Shown here in pieces: positions 26,385 through 34,527 of a stretch of 64,000 nucleotides of DNA. The position numbers were made by a program, and so were the translations under genes. The DNA comes from Nocardia arizonensis (GTDB lineage Bacteria > Actinomycetota > Actinomycetes > Mycobacteriales > Mycobacteriaceae). The stretch's first letter is position 1; each line of letters starts with the position of its first letter. The stretch lies in the NCBI RefSeq assembly GCF_001310275.1, contig NZ_LGYZ01000087.1, positions 1-64,000 of the forward strand, read 5' to 3'. A model generated the notes under the pieces. That model saw only the letters and a list, made by a program, of their open reading frames with translations, ran no database searches and was not told where the DNA came from.

Positions 26385-28405
26385 GGCTGCATCACCCGCC
26401 CGGCGACAGCGCGTTCGATCAGCTCGCTCGTCGACACCCCTTCCAGGTACGGGCCGACGACAACTTGGCCGCCATGACGTTGCACCACGGCCGTTTCGGG
26501 TAGTTCGGTCGCTCCGTAGTCGCCGCCTTTGACCCACACATGCGGACGCAACCTTTCCAACAGCGCAGCCGGGGTGTCCTCGTCGAACACCAGCACCGCG
26601 TCGACGAAGGAGAATGCTGTCAGCATCGCCGCCCGCTGCGCTTGCGGTACCAGCGGCCGGTTCGGTCCCTTCAAATTGGCCACCGACGCGTCGCTGTTGA
26701 GCAGCACGATCAAGCAGTCGCCCATGGCGCGAGCGGCCTCCAGCAGCTGTCGGTGCCCGTCGTGCAGCACATCGAAACAGCCGCCGGTGGCCACCACCCG
26801 GCCACCGGCTGCGTGCACCCGATCGGCCACAGCGAACCCGTCACCCGCGCCATCCGGTCGCGGGTGGTTGCCCGCCGTAGCGCGTTGCCCGGCGACGTAG
26901 TCGGCCGCCGCTGTGACGGCGCGTTGCACAGCTGTCGACATTGTGCGATTACCGATCAGTTCACCGAGCAGCCTCACGGCGAACCGATCACCCGCCCCGC
27001 AGGTATCGCCTTGCTCCCGGCGTGGGGCCGGGAATACGTGCGCGGGATCGGTGTCGGCGCCGACCAGGACAGCGCCATCGGCGCCTCGGGTGACCACCGC
27101 GTACTGGCATCGCCATCGTGATCGAAGGCTGCGCGCCCGGCGGACATCGCTGTCGAGGTCGCCGGCCGCTCCGTCCTCGGCGGTGAGCAGATCGGCTTCC
27201 TCCGCATTCGGGACGATGACGCTCACCCCGTCGGTCGGTGCCGGGCCGTGACGATGGGGATCCCACACCACCGGCACACGCCGCGCCACGGTGGCCAGCA
27301 GTACTCGCAGTCGTGGTTGGGCGGCTACCCCGCGCCCGTAGTCGGCGACGAGTACGCCTTGTGCCTCGACAAGGGCGTGCGCGACCTCTGGGGGCGGATC
27401 GCCCACCGGCACCGCCGGATCGGAGTCGTCGACCATGACCAGGGTCTGTCCGCGTGCCCGCATCCGGATCTTCACCGGGGTCGGCGCCTCGATGCCCAGA
27501 TCGATCACCGACACCCCCGCCTCGGTGAGGTCGCTGAGAATCCGCAGGCCGGGCTCGTCGGCGCCGATCGCGGTCACCAGCGTGACCTCGCAGCCATCGT
27601 GGGCGGCAAGGATCGCGGCCAAGCCTGCCCCGCCTGGTCGCCACTGCCGTGACACCGCGCTGAGCACCGGCACTGGCGCTTCCGGCGATACCCGCGTGAC
27701 CTCACCGCACCAGTCACAGTCGGCCAGCACGTCACCGACAATCACCAGGCGCCGAGCGTGCTCAACCGTCGGCGGCGGGACGGACTCGGCGGTCTCTGCT
27801 TCGGTCGGCTGCGACGTCGACGGGGCGGATGCCAAAGCCGCATCGACCGCCGCACACAGTTCGTGCGCGATCAGAAGGTGGCATTCTTGAATGGTTGAGG
27901 TCGCCGACGAATCGACTGACACCACCTCGTCGCATACTCGCGCCAATACGCTGTCAGCGGGACCGGTCAAGGCGAAGGTGAGCATCCCTAGCTCGTTCGC
28001 CTCTGTGGCGGCAGCGATCACGTTCGTGCTGCACCCGGAAGTGGAAATCGCGATCAACACATCGCCCTCCCGACCGTGTGCACGGACCTGCCGGGCATAC
28101 AACTGGTCGAAGCCGTAGTCGTTGCCGATCGCAGTCACCACCGCGGAGTCAGTGGTGAGCGCGAGCGCAGCGAGTGGGTTGCGCTCCGTCTCGAACCGGC
28201 CCACCAACTCAGCAACCAGGTGCTGCGCCTGCGCGGCGCTTCCACCATTTCCGACGGCTAGCACTCGCCCGCCGCGCCGTAGTCGGCTGGCTACCATCTG
28301 GCCCCACGACCGGACCTTGTCCAGATCGGTGCGTTCCAGGGCTTCGGACAACTTCGCGACGCGATCCGCGCCGGATTCGTTCATCTGTCTCCCCGCCTCG
28401 ATCAT
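26381..28405 (-). CDS. GmhA-HldE fusion: sedoheptulose-7-P isomerase, heptose kinase and ADP-heptose synthase
   Basis: The 674-residue protein joins three activities. Residues 1-195 are a SIS-fold phosphoheptose isomerase (VGNGGSAAQAQHLVAELVGR, ISTSGCSTNVI). Residues about 218-510 are a PfkB-type heptose 7-phosphate kinase (VIVGDVLADCDWCG, WRPGGAGLAA, GDTCGAGDRFAV with the catalytic Asp). Residues about 535-672 are a nucleotidyltransferase (GGCFDVLHDGHRQLL with HxGH, VWVKGGDY). Gram-negative bacteria normally use separate GmhA and HldE. Only the GmhB phosphatase step is missing. An AAGGAGA sequence precedes ATG 28405. Confidence 0.93.
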   Translation of the reverse strand: MIEAGRQMNESGADRVAKLSEALERTDLDKVRSWGQMVASRLRRGGRVLAVGNGGSAAQAQHLVAELVGRFETERNPLAALALTTDSAVVTAIGNDYGFDQLYARQVRAHGREGDVLIAISTSGCSTNVIAAATEANELGMLTFALTGPADSVLARVCDEVVSVDSSATSTIQECHLLIAHELCAAVDAALASAPSTSQPTEAETAESVPPPTVEHARRLVIVGDVLADCDWCGEVTRVSPEAPVPVLSAVSRQWRPGGAGLAAILAAHDGCEVTLVTAIGADEPGLRILSDLTEAGVSVIDLGIEAPTPVKIRMRARGQTLVMVDDSDPAVPVGDPPPEVAHALVEAQGVLVADYGRGVAAQPRLRVLLATVARRVPVVWDPHRHGPAPTDGVSVIVPNAEEADLLTAEDGAAGDLDSDVRRARSLRSRWRCQYAVVTRGADGAVLVGADTDPAHVFPAPRREQGDTCGAGDRFAVRLLGELIGNRTMSTAVQRAVTAAADYVAGQRATAGNHPRPDGAGDGFAVADRVHAAGGRVVATGGCFDVLHDGHRQLLEAARAMGDCLIVLLNSDASVANLKGPNRPLVPQAQRAAMLTAFSFVDAVLVFDEDTPAALLERLRPHVWVKGGDYGATELPETAVVQRHGGQVVVGPYLEGVSTSELIERAVAGRVMQP

Positions 28406-28476
28406 GGTTACGGATCTCCTTGTCCATCAGCACATTTGATGCTCATTTGGGTTGGCGTTCGCCGGGGCTCACCTCG

Positions 28477-29307
28477 TCATCGCAGTCGCCCGACGGCGGC
28501 GCGGCAACACAGGTCGTCGGCCTGCGGCGGCTCCCAGCCGAGGTTGCGGGCACGACGCTGGTCGACGTCGTGGGGTGACCACCAACGGTGTGGCGCAACC
28601 AGCCCAGGTTCGACGAGGTCATAGCCGGCCAGCAGTGCCGCGACCTCGTCGCGACTGCGAGAACGGAATTCGATGCCGAATCCGGTGTAGATATCGGCCG
28701 CGCGGTCGACGGGGCCGGGATCAGCGTCACGTGTGATATGGCTGAGTGCCAGGAACGAGCCGCTCGGCAGCATGGTCGTGACCGCGTCCACGACCATGCC
28801 CGGGTCGGGCAGGAATTCGGCGACGAACGACAGACACACCGCGATCGGCTCGCTCGGATCCATGGCAGCGGTGATCTCGGTGACGAGGGCGTCGGTGTCG
28901 CTCAGATCGGCGTGGACGAATTCAGTTTGTTCGTCGGCGAGAAATACTCGGCCGTGGGCGGCGACCACCGGGTCGTGATCGACGTAGACCATGCGTGCGG
29001 TCGGCGCGCAGTTGCGGGCTACCTCGTGCAGGTTCGGCGAGCATGGGTAGCCGCTGCCGAGTTCGACGAACTGCCGTACCAGCTGTTCACTTGCCAGGTA
29101 CCGCACGGCCCGCAGCAGCCACAAACGTGTCGCGCGGGCCGCGACCAGAAAGGCGCGGGAGTGGGTGATCAGCTTGTGACCGGCCTCGAGGTCCACCAGA
29201 TAGGCGTCTTTGCCCGCACCCAACAGGACGTCGTGAATGCGTCCGCTGTGTGCCTGAGACGGATCGAGCACGATCGCCTCATTGTCTGCGCGACGGGGAC
29301 TAGTCAT
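28477..29307 (-). CDS. SAM-dependent methyltransferase of the DUF574 (PF04672) type
   Basis: The 276-residue protein starts with the family pattern SGRIHDVLLGAGKDAYLVD, then HSRAFLVAARATRLWLLRAV and FVELGSGYPCSPNLHEVA as the SAM-binding loop, VYVDHDPVVAAHG as the acidic strand, and HADLSDTDAL. DUF574 enzymes are abundant in actinomycetes and many sit in biosynthetic clusters, though substrates are mostly unknown. It overlaps the small gene upstream by eight bases. ATG 29307 is the best start. Confidence 0.88.
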   Translation of the reverse strand: MTSPRRADNEAIVLDPSQAHSGRIHDVLLGAGKDAYLVDLEAGHKLITHSRAFLVAARATRLWLLRAVRYLASEQLVRQFVELGSGYPCSPNLHEVARNCAPTARMVYVDHDPVVAAHGRVFLADEQTEFVHADLSDTDALVTEITAAMDPSEPIAVCLSFVAEFLPDPGMVVDAVTTMLPSGSFLALSHITRDADPGPVDRAADIYTGFGIEFRSRSRDEVAALLAGYDLVEPGLVAPHRWWSPHDVDQRRARNLGWEPPQADDLCCRAAVGRLR

Positions 29308-29527
29308 CTGAGCTCGCCTCTCCGATTTCACTGGCCGCAGTCCCGAGCTGTTCATCGATTCGGTTGCGGACACCGCAGCTCGGTGAGCAGTACTGGTGCA
29401 GCGTCTGGGCATGCAGGGCCTGGCCGTAGGTCAGTGCGCCGGGGTCGGCGAAGCAGTCGCCGATATTGGATTGGGTGTGTGTCAAGGTGGCCGGGTTCAG
29501 GTGCCCTCGCACCAGGCTGTCGGCCAT
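29300..29527 (-). CDS. Small Cys-containing hypothetical protein
   Basis: This 75-residue protein has LTYGQALHAQTLHQYCSPSC in its middle and NRIDEQL after it, ending in an acidic tail. Its ATG shares one base with the nucleoside hydrolase stop (TAATG) and its end overlaps the methyltransferase start, so it is translated within the operon. The Cys pair (CSPSC) could bind metal. No family is recognised. Confidence 0.6.
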   Translation of the reverse strand: MADSLVRGHLNPATLTHTQSNIGDCFADPGALTYGQALHAQTLHQYCSPSCGVRNRIDEQLGTAASEIGEASSDD

Positions 29528-30546
29528 TACCGGGTACCGATCGGCATGGCGTGCCCGGTGGCCACGGGTCGGGTGTTCCCCGGCTTATGCCCGATCAAGG
29601 CGGGGTCGTATCGCATCCCGACCTCGAGAGCATGCTGCACCACCGTGGTGACCCACGCCCGAAACGCCGCATAGTCCGCCGCCACCGACATGGACAGGGC
29701 CACACCGTCGGGGTTGTCGTACATGCGCGCGTCCGGCGCCACCGTCACGTGATGGGTGGCGAACTCGACGAAGCCCATCCCGGCCGCAGCGGTCACGGTC
29801 AGCGGGTCGGCCGCCATCGACGCGGAACGTTCCCCGGCGAACCATCGGTCGTAGCCCGCAGCGACGAGTTTCGCCCACTTCGGCGCGTTGGCCGCCGCGA
29901 GCAGCTGATACACCTCGCTGTCCGCGTCGATCGCGGTCTCGGGGGTGAAGGTGACATCGGAGGTCACCAAGGCTACGTCCAGATCGGGCGCGGTCAGCAC
30001 CGTCCGGGCGCTTGCGGGGTCCATGCGCAGGTTGTGCGAGGCACGATCGGGCCGTCTGTACAGATGGGCGAAGCCGCCGCCCATCTGCATGATCGTCAGC
30101 CGCCGCGCCAACCCCGGTGCGTCGGCGTAGAGGTGGGCCAGGTTGCTCATCGGTCCCTGACCGATCCACGCCGCACGCCCGGTCTCGCCCAGCACCGCGC
30201 GCACGGCGTCGATTACCGACCCGGTCACCGGCGCCGAGACTGGCGGGAATCCGGCGGGCACCAGACCGTCGCACACCCATCGCGCTTGCGCGCCCTCGAT
30301 TTCCGCGCCGGCGACCACCACGACCCCGGTTCGCCCGCACAAGTTCAGCAGGAACCGCGCCAGCCTTGCGCGTTGACCGCCGCCGAATTCGTCACTGGTC
30401 ACCACCAGCCGCAGCGGCAGCGCCGCCGCAGCGAGGATGAGCGCCAGCAAATCGTCCGGGTCGTGCCCGACATCAGTGCAGATAATGGCGGGCATGCGGT
30501 CCATCGGCCGCATGCCAGGCCGCATCGGTGCTCGTATCGAGTCCAT
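29527..30546 (-). CDS. Inosine-uridine-type nucleoside hydrolase family protein
   Basis: This is an IUNH-fold protein of up to 339 residues. The N-terminal calcium-binding cluster reads ICTDVGHDPDDLLALILA. Later segments WIGQGPMSNLAHLYAD and TSDVTFTPETAI match the family core. Such enzymes cut the N-glycosidic bond of nucleosides to free base and ribose. In this operon it could release a base from a nucleoside intermediate or degrade one. ATG 30546 has GAAGGG upstream. ATG 30504 and 30495 are closer to the conserved region and remain possible. Confidence 0.83.
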   Translation of the reverse strand: MDSIRAPMRPGMRPMDRMPAIICTDVGHDPDDLLALILAAAALPLRLVVTSDEFGGGQRARLARFLLNLCGRTGVVVVAGAEIEGAQARWVCDGLVPAGFPPVSAPVTGSVIDAVRAVLGETGRAAWIGQGPMSNLAHLYADAPGLARRLTIMQMGGGFAHLYRRPDRASHNLRMDPASARTVLTAPDLDVALVTSDVTFTPETAIDADSEVYQLLAAANAPKWAKLVAAGYDRWFAGERSASMAADPLTVTAAAGMGFVEFATHHVTVAPDARMYDNPDGVALSMSVAADYAAFRAWVTTVVQHALEVGMRYDPALIGHKPGNTRPVATGHAMPIGTR

Positions 30547-30754
30547 CAGTGTGGTCGTCCCTTCTGCTGGGTAGGAAAAGCCGCTGGTACGGAAGTTGTT
30601 TCATCTCGTCGGTCGCCAGATCGTCGACCGTCACACGCGCCAGTCCCTGTCGTGTTGCTTCGGCGGCGAATGCCTCTGCGGCACACCGCTCTGCTCGGTA
30701 GTGCTGTACCGGCACTCCCGGGATGTCGAAGTCAACGACCAGGCGGCGCTCCAT
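30473..30754 (-). CDS. Small hypothetical protein, second gene of the operon
   Basis: The 93-residue frame starts MERRLVVDFDIPGVPVQHY, followed by a helical segment (CAAEAFAAEATRQGLARVTV) and DLATDEMKQLPYQRLFL. The last 25 codons overlap the start of the nucleoside hydrolase gene in another frame. It starts six bases after the first operon gene ends. The function is unknown. Confidence 0.55.
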   Translation of the reverse strand: MERRLVVDFDIPGVPVQHYRAERCAAEAFAAEATRQGLARVTVDDLATDEMKQLPYQRLFLPSRRDDHTDGLDTSTDAAWHAADGPHARHYLH

Positions 30755-30760
30755 GGCGGA

Positions 30761-30964
30761 TCAATCGGCCGCAGGGTCGCCGGTCCATAGCGGTAATTGC
30801 TCAGCGACCCGTCGCATCGTCGCCTCGTCGCACGAGAACGACCGCGCTAGCGGGCCGCCGGACTCGTCTCGGGCGACGATGACCGTTGCCAGCGCCTCGC
30901 CCAGCCGCTCGAAATGCGTGGGCAACGTCGCTCCTGGATTACGCTGCGGCAGATCGTCGGTCAT
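30761..30964 (-). CDS. Small hypothetical protein, first gene of the 14-gene operon
   Basis: The 67-residue protein from ATG 30964 starts MTDDLPQRNPGATLPTHFER, has a short beta-like stretch (ALATVIVARDESGG), and ends with VAEQLPLWTGDPAAD. It opens the minus-strand operon that runs without a gap longer than about 70 bases to 16793. No family is recognised. It is kept because it is tightly packed with its neighbour and has coding-like composition. Confidence 0.5.
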   Translation of the reverse strand: MTDDLPQRNPGATLPTHFERLGEALATVIVARDESGGPLARSFSCDEATMRRVAEQLPLWTGDPAAD

Positions 30965-31095
30965 CACTGAACCCCTTGCGCATGTATCGAGCGGCCTGGC
31001 CGGGCACCGAACCCGGCCCTGCCCTCGGTGGTTTCCATGAACCTCAGAATCGGTGTGCGGGCGCTTGGCCGGAACTGTCGCTTCACGGCGTTGCA

Positions 31096-31114
31096 CTGAC
31101 GTTTCGCTGACGTT
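31096..31114. promoter_or_regulatory. Direct repeats CTGACGTT with an 11-bp period in the divergent promoter region
   Basis: CTGACGTT occurs at 31096-31103 and again at 31107-31114, exactly one helical turn apart. A weaker copy (ACGGCGTT) lies 11 bases earlier. The site is in the 200-base region between the 14-gene operon and the divergent aminotransferase gene. Repeats with this spacing are typical of SARP-type activators of antibiotic clusters. No SARP gene is seen in the window. Confidence 0.5.
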
Positions 31115-31164
31115 GAGCACCCAGCGCTGCTTCCAGGCAGGCCGGTCGATGACAGACTGGCCCC

Positions 31165-31944
31165 ATGGAACTCAACGGGTCGCCGATCACCGAGTCCGAT
31201 CTCGCTGCATTGGGTTTGGTCGGGTACGGGCACTTCACGTCCATGCGGGTCGAGAACCACGCTGTTCGCGGACTCAGCCAGCACATGGACCGACTCATCC
31301 GCGACTGCCGCACCGTGTTCGACACCGAGCTCGACCCCGACCGGGTACGCGAACTCATCCGTCACGCGCTGCCGGACACGGCGTCTCCGGTGGTTGTTCG
31401 CGTCACTGTGTTCGACCCGCACCTCGGGCTCGGCAAACCTGGAGCCGACGCCGACCCGCAGATCCTCGTCACCTCGCGGGAGGCTCCCGCCGTCCCGCAG
31501 GCCCCGCTGACTTTGCGGTCGGCCGTCTACACCCGCGACCTGCCCAAAACCAAGCATGTCGGGTTGTTCGGCAGTCTCTACCAGCGTCGCCTCGCGCAAC
31601 GCGATGGCGCTGATGACGTCCTGTTCACCCTGGCCGATGGGACCATCACCGAGATCGCGACCTCCAATATCGGTGTGATCTCCGATGGCCAGCTGATCTG
31701 GCCGCAGGCCGAGGTACTTCCCGGCATCACGATGCGCCTGCTCAGCCAGACCCTCGATGAGGACGTCGTCGTCAAACCCATCACGCTGGCCGAACTGCCG
31801 CATGTCGACGGCGCGGTCGCGACCAACGCAGCGGTCGGCGTTCGCGCCATCGCCCGCATCGACAACGTCGACCTGCCCGTCGACCATGAGATGATCGCCA
31901 GGCTCCGGACAGAGTACGAATCCATTCCCCCGCAACGCATCTGA
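31165..31944 (+). CDS. Class IV PLP aminotransferase (BCAT / aminodeoxychorismate lyase family)
   Basis: The 259-residue fold-type IV protein has GHFTSMRVENHAVRGLSQHM near the N-terminus, LPKTKHVGLFGSLYQRRLAQ around the PLP Lys region, and GTITEIATSNIGVISDGQL with the Glu and Asn that hold the cofactor. LPGITMRLL is the phosphate-binding turn. It is transcribed divergently from the 14-gene operon and shares its promoter region. It could provide or remove an amino group for that pathway, or be a chorismate-lyase type enzyme. Confidence 0.86.
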   Translation: MELNGSPITESDLAALGLVGYGHFTSMRVENHAVRGLSQHMDRLIRDCRTVFDTELDPDRVRELIRHALPDTASPVVVRVTVFDPHLGLGKPGADADPQILVTSREAPAVPQAPLTLRSAVYTRDLPKTKHVGLFGSLYQRRLAQRDGADDVLFTLADGTITEIATSNIGVISDGQLIWPQAEVLPGITMRLLSQTLDEDVVVKPITLAELPHVDGAVATNAAVGVRAIARIDNVDLPVDHEMIARLRTEYESIPPQRI

Positions 31945-32010
31945 CCTGCTTTGCGCCACTATTGTGACTAGGCTCGGAACCCACCGCTCGGGGAAGGGAG
32001 CACACAGGCG

Positions 32011-32946
32011 ATGGGCATCGTGGTCCGCAGCTGGACCGGCGCCGAAGCGCGCGCACTGCGAGACGCACGGCGAATGAGTATCACCGAATTCGCCGCACAC
32101 ATCGGCGTCAATCCTCGGCTGATCTCCCGCTGGGAGGCCGGCGGCAAGAACATCCGCCCCCGCCCGGTCAACCAAGCAGCACTCGACACCATCCTGGCGC
32201 GGCTGGGCAGCGACGAACTGACCCGGTTCGTCGAAGCGATATCCCCGGCCGTCCTCAGCGACGCCCGCGATACCGACGTACCTGAGCAACGCACCGACAC
32301 CCGCCATCCCGCTGACGGCAAGCTCATGACCTGGATTCCCGAAGGGATCTACCTCGCGGGGCCACAGGACCAACCCGTATGGGTGGCTGGGTACTGGATC
32401 GATGTCTTCCCGACCACCAACGCGGATTACGCGAGATTTGTGGCGGCCCAAGGGTATTCCGCACCCCACCACTGGGGCGGTCCGGCTCCGGCCCGTGAGA
32501 TCGCCGATCACCCGGTGGTCTGGGTGAGCCGGGACGACGCCGCCACCTATGCCCGATGGGCCCAGAAGTCCCTGCCGACCAGCCAGCAGTGGGAGAAAGC
32601 TGCTCGAGGTACCCGCGGCAACGTCTGGCCCTGGGGAAACCAACCGACCCCAGCCAAATGCAATATTCGCGGTTCCGGCCCTGGCACGACAACCCCTGTC
32701 GCGACCTACGCCAGCGGTGTCAGTCCATTCGGTGTATACGACCTCGTCGACAACACCTGGGAATGGACCGCCACCGAAACCACCAGCGGCCGGTACGAAC
32801 TCAAAGGCAGTGCCTTCACCAGCCCCTTCGACCGAGGCGAACCGTCGGCATTCAACGACGCCGCGCATTCGATGCTCGACGACGACACCGGATTCCGATG
32901 TGTCGCAACCGGCCTCGCGAACGAGGCGGACCAAGTCGACCGATAG
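32011..32946 (+). CDS. XRE-type HTH domain fused to a formylglycine-generating-enzyme (FGE-sulfatase) domain
   Basis: Residues about 9-65 are an XRE helix-turn-helix (RALRDARRMSITEFAAHIG, VNPRLISRWEAGG). Residues about 105-310 are an FGE/SUMF1-like domain: FPTTNADYARFVAAQGY, HPVVWVSRDDAATYARWA, LPTSQQWEKAARG, GVYDLVDNTWEWT, and a C-terminal DTGFRCV. FGE enzymes oxidise Cys to formylglycine or, in ergothioneine-type EgtB relatives, oxidise thiols. Here the domain may bind ligand for regulation. The HTH half suggests a regulator that senses or modifies a substrate. Confidence 0.85.
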   Translation: MGIVVRSWTGAEARALRDARRMSITEFAAHIGVNPRLISRWEAGGKNIRPRPVNQAALDTILARLGSDELTRFVEAISPAVLSDARDTDVPEQRTDTRHPADGKLMTWIPEGIYLAGPQDQPVWVAGYWIDVFPTTNADYARFVAAQGYSAPHHWGGPAPAREIADHPVVWVSRDDAATYARWAQKSLPTSQQWEKAARGTRGNVWPWGNQPTPAKCNIRGSGPGTTTPVATYASGVSPFGVYDLVDNTWEWTATETTSGRYELKGSAFTSPFDRGEPSAFNDAAHSMLDDDTGFRCVATGLANEADQVDR

Positions 32947-32975
32947 CGGATACTCCGTGTGGCCCGCGAGAGATG

Positions 32976-33311
32976 TCATCGGATCTCCCGCAGGCGATCG
33001 GGGCGCGATATCAACCGCGTCCTGCCTTCACCCTGGGGCCAGCACACGCCCCGATCGACCGACCACACCTCAGCTGTGCGCCGGGCGGCGGGAATCCACG
33101 CGCCCAAGTGGGCTTCCGACGGAATCATCACCAAATCGACCGAGTCGGGCAGATTCGCGAGCAGCCGGACCAAGCCTTCGCTGGAGTCGCGAAACACGAT
33201 CTCGTCCAGCTGGATGCGGTGCACGCGCGCCAGCGCCCTGATCCCCGCAGCCACCGTTTCGGCCGCCACCCCCGCGATATCGCGACGGACGATCCCCAAT
33301 GCCCGCCTCAT
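32976..33311 (-). CDS. Small resolvase-fold-like protein (PSEAHL type)
   Basis: The 111-residue protein from ATG 33311 overlaps the upstream stop codon (ATGA). It has IQLDEIVFRDSSEGLVRLLA and LVMIPSEAHLGAW, matching a segment of the protein encoded immediately upstream (VPSEAHLTAG). This strand-turn pattern resembles serine-recombinase N-terminal domains without the catalytic YxRxS motif. The two may form a complex. The function is unknown. Confidence 0.6.
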   Translation of the reverse strand: MRRALGIVRRDIAGVAAETVAAGIRALARVHRIQLDEIVFRDSSEGLVRLLANLPDSVDLVMIPSEAHLGAWIPAARRTAEVWSVDRGVCWPQGEGRTRLISRPDRLREIR

Positions 33312-34126
33312 GATGCTCGCCCCGCCGCCAGCGGTGACTGACCAGGCTCGATCGGCAGCCGGATCCAAGAGATTCGGGCGCCCCCGCGTAGCGAGCGTCG
33401 GCCAGCCGCTGCCGGGCCAAGTACGTCGGGACCGATCGGTTCGAGAGAAAGCATCGGCGACCGAAGAACCTGCACCTCCAACGCCGGGCCCCGAAGCAAC
33501 AGCCACACCGTCAGAACGATCGACTCGGTCAGATTCGGCAGCGTGGCTGTGAGATCGGCGAAGATCGGCGGATTGCCGCCGCTGTCTGCGGGTATGAAGT
33601 CGGACAGAGCAGATAGCACGAAGTGTTCGACGTCGTCGACCATGTGCCGCAGCCTGGCTCTCGACAGGGTATTGAGGATGTCCATGCGGGCCTCCTCCAC
33701 TACAGTCACCGAACCGGTCCGCAGCAGGAGTCGAGCCAACGTGCGCTCACGCGGCAGGACGACGCTGCGGCGAAATCCGCTCAGCACAACCGACCGGTTG
33801 CTCAGGTCCAAACACCACACACGCAAGCCGTCGACGGCATCGAGATCGTGGAGGAACTTCGTCCGCTGCTGACTACGGCCCGCAGTCAAATGCGCTTCGG
33901 ACGGAACGGCGACATCGCGGGCACCGGTCGATTCGATGGCCCGCATCAACTGCCACAACGCACCGGTCCCCGCGCCCGTCTCGCAGAAGAGGGCCGCGAT
34001 ATTGAACCCGTTCAGCCCAGCCAGATCCCGCAGTCGATGTTCGACATCGCTCTGGTGGTCACCGAGCAGTTCCTTGCGCAGGTACCCGTACATCAACGAC
34101 GGTTCTCGGTCCGCGTTCGACAACAC
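33308..34126 (-). CDS. Resolvase-fold-like protein lacking the catalytic serine
   Basis: The 272-residue protein begins with MYGYLRKELLGDHQSDVEHR, like serine-recombinase starts (YxRxS), but the expected Ser is absent. It then has FCETGAGTGALWQLMRAIES and VAVPSEAHL. Similar stand-alone proteins in actinomycetes sit beside regulators. The C-terminal 100 residues (SIVLTVWLLLRGPALEVQVL) suggest an ATPase-like or new domain. It is the middle gene of a three-gene minus-strand operon with the 34133 gene before and the 32976 gene after. Confidence 0.6.
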   Translation of the reverse strand: MLSNADREPSLMYGYLRKELLGDHQSDVEHRLRDLAGLNGFNIAALFCETGAGTGALWQLMRAIESTGARDVAVPSEAHLTAGRSQQRTKFLHDLDAVDGLRVWCLDLSNRSVVLSGFRRSVVLPRERTLARLLLRTGSVTVVEEARMDILNTLSRARLRHMVDDVEHFVLSALSDFIPADSGGNPPIFADLTATLPNLTESIVLTVWLLLRGPALEVQVLRSPMLSLEPIGPDVLGPAAAGRRSLRGGARISWIRLPIEPGQSPLAAGRAS

Positions 34127-34132
34127 CCGCGC

Positions 34133-34441
34133 TCACCTCCGCTCGCCCGGTAGCCAGATCCGCGCACGACGCGGTGGGAGATCAGGAATGGTGCAGGTGA
34201 CACCCAGTACAACCGCGAGTTCATGGACGGTCAGCCCCAGCGCGTCAGCACCGAAGCGGATATCTCTCCAGCGGGGATCGCCGGGTGGAGGCGCAGCCTG
34301 TAGTGCCTCACCCGCATGAACAGCCGCATTCGCGGCCAGGGTGTCCACCGTCCTGCCCTGCATCCACGGCAACGTCCACGACTGTTGCCCGACATACCAC
34401 GCGGACAGCCGGTCAGTATCGGCTCCAGTTACAAGTTGCAT
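34133..34441 (-). CDS. Hypothetical protein, first of the resolvase-like operon
   Basis: The 102-residue protein has SAWYVGQQSWTLPWMQGRT and HELAVVLGVTCTIPDLPPRR. It ends six bases before the next gene starts. It is divergent from the DUF5753 regulator, and the 18-bp palindrome at 34528-34545 lies between them. The family is not recognised. Confidence 0.6.
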   Translation of the reverse strand: MQLVTGADTDRLSAWYVGQQSWTLPWMQGRTVDTLAANAAVHAGEALQAAPPPGDPRWRDIRFGADALGLTVHELAVVLGVTCTIPDLPPRRARIWLPGERR

Positions 34442-34527
34442 GGCTGATCACTCCTGAGATCACTCGAACACTCGCTGAGTGCGCGGTATTGATGTGTTAC
34501 TCATGCCACGACATTGAGAGTAATGTA

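Noticed and set aside
28588..30882. A 764-codon plus-strand open frame opposite the nucleoside hydrolase and methyltransferase genes
   Set aside because: It is antisense to well-supported genes, rich in Arg/His/Gly, and matches no family. Long antisense frames are common at this GC content.
16793..30964. Naming the large operon as a septacidin or hygromycin cluster
   Set aside because: Only the heptose pathway is shared. The carbamoyltransferase, radical SAM and GT9 set does not match those clusters as I know them.
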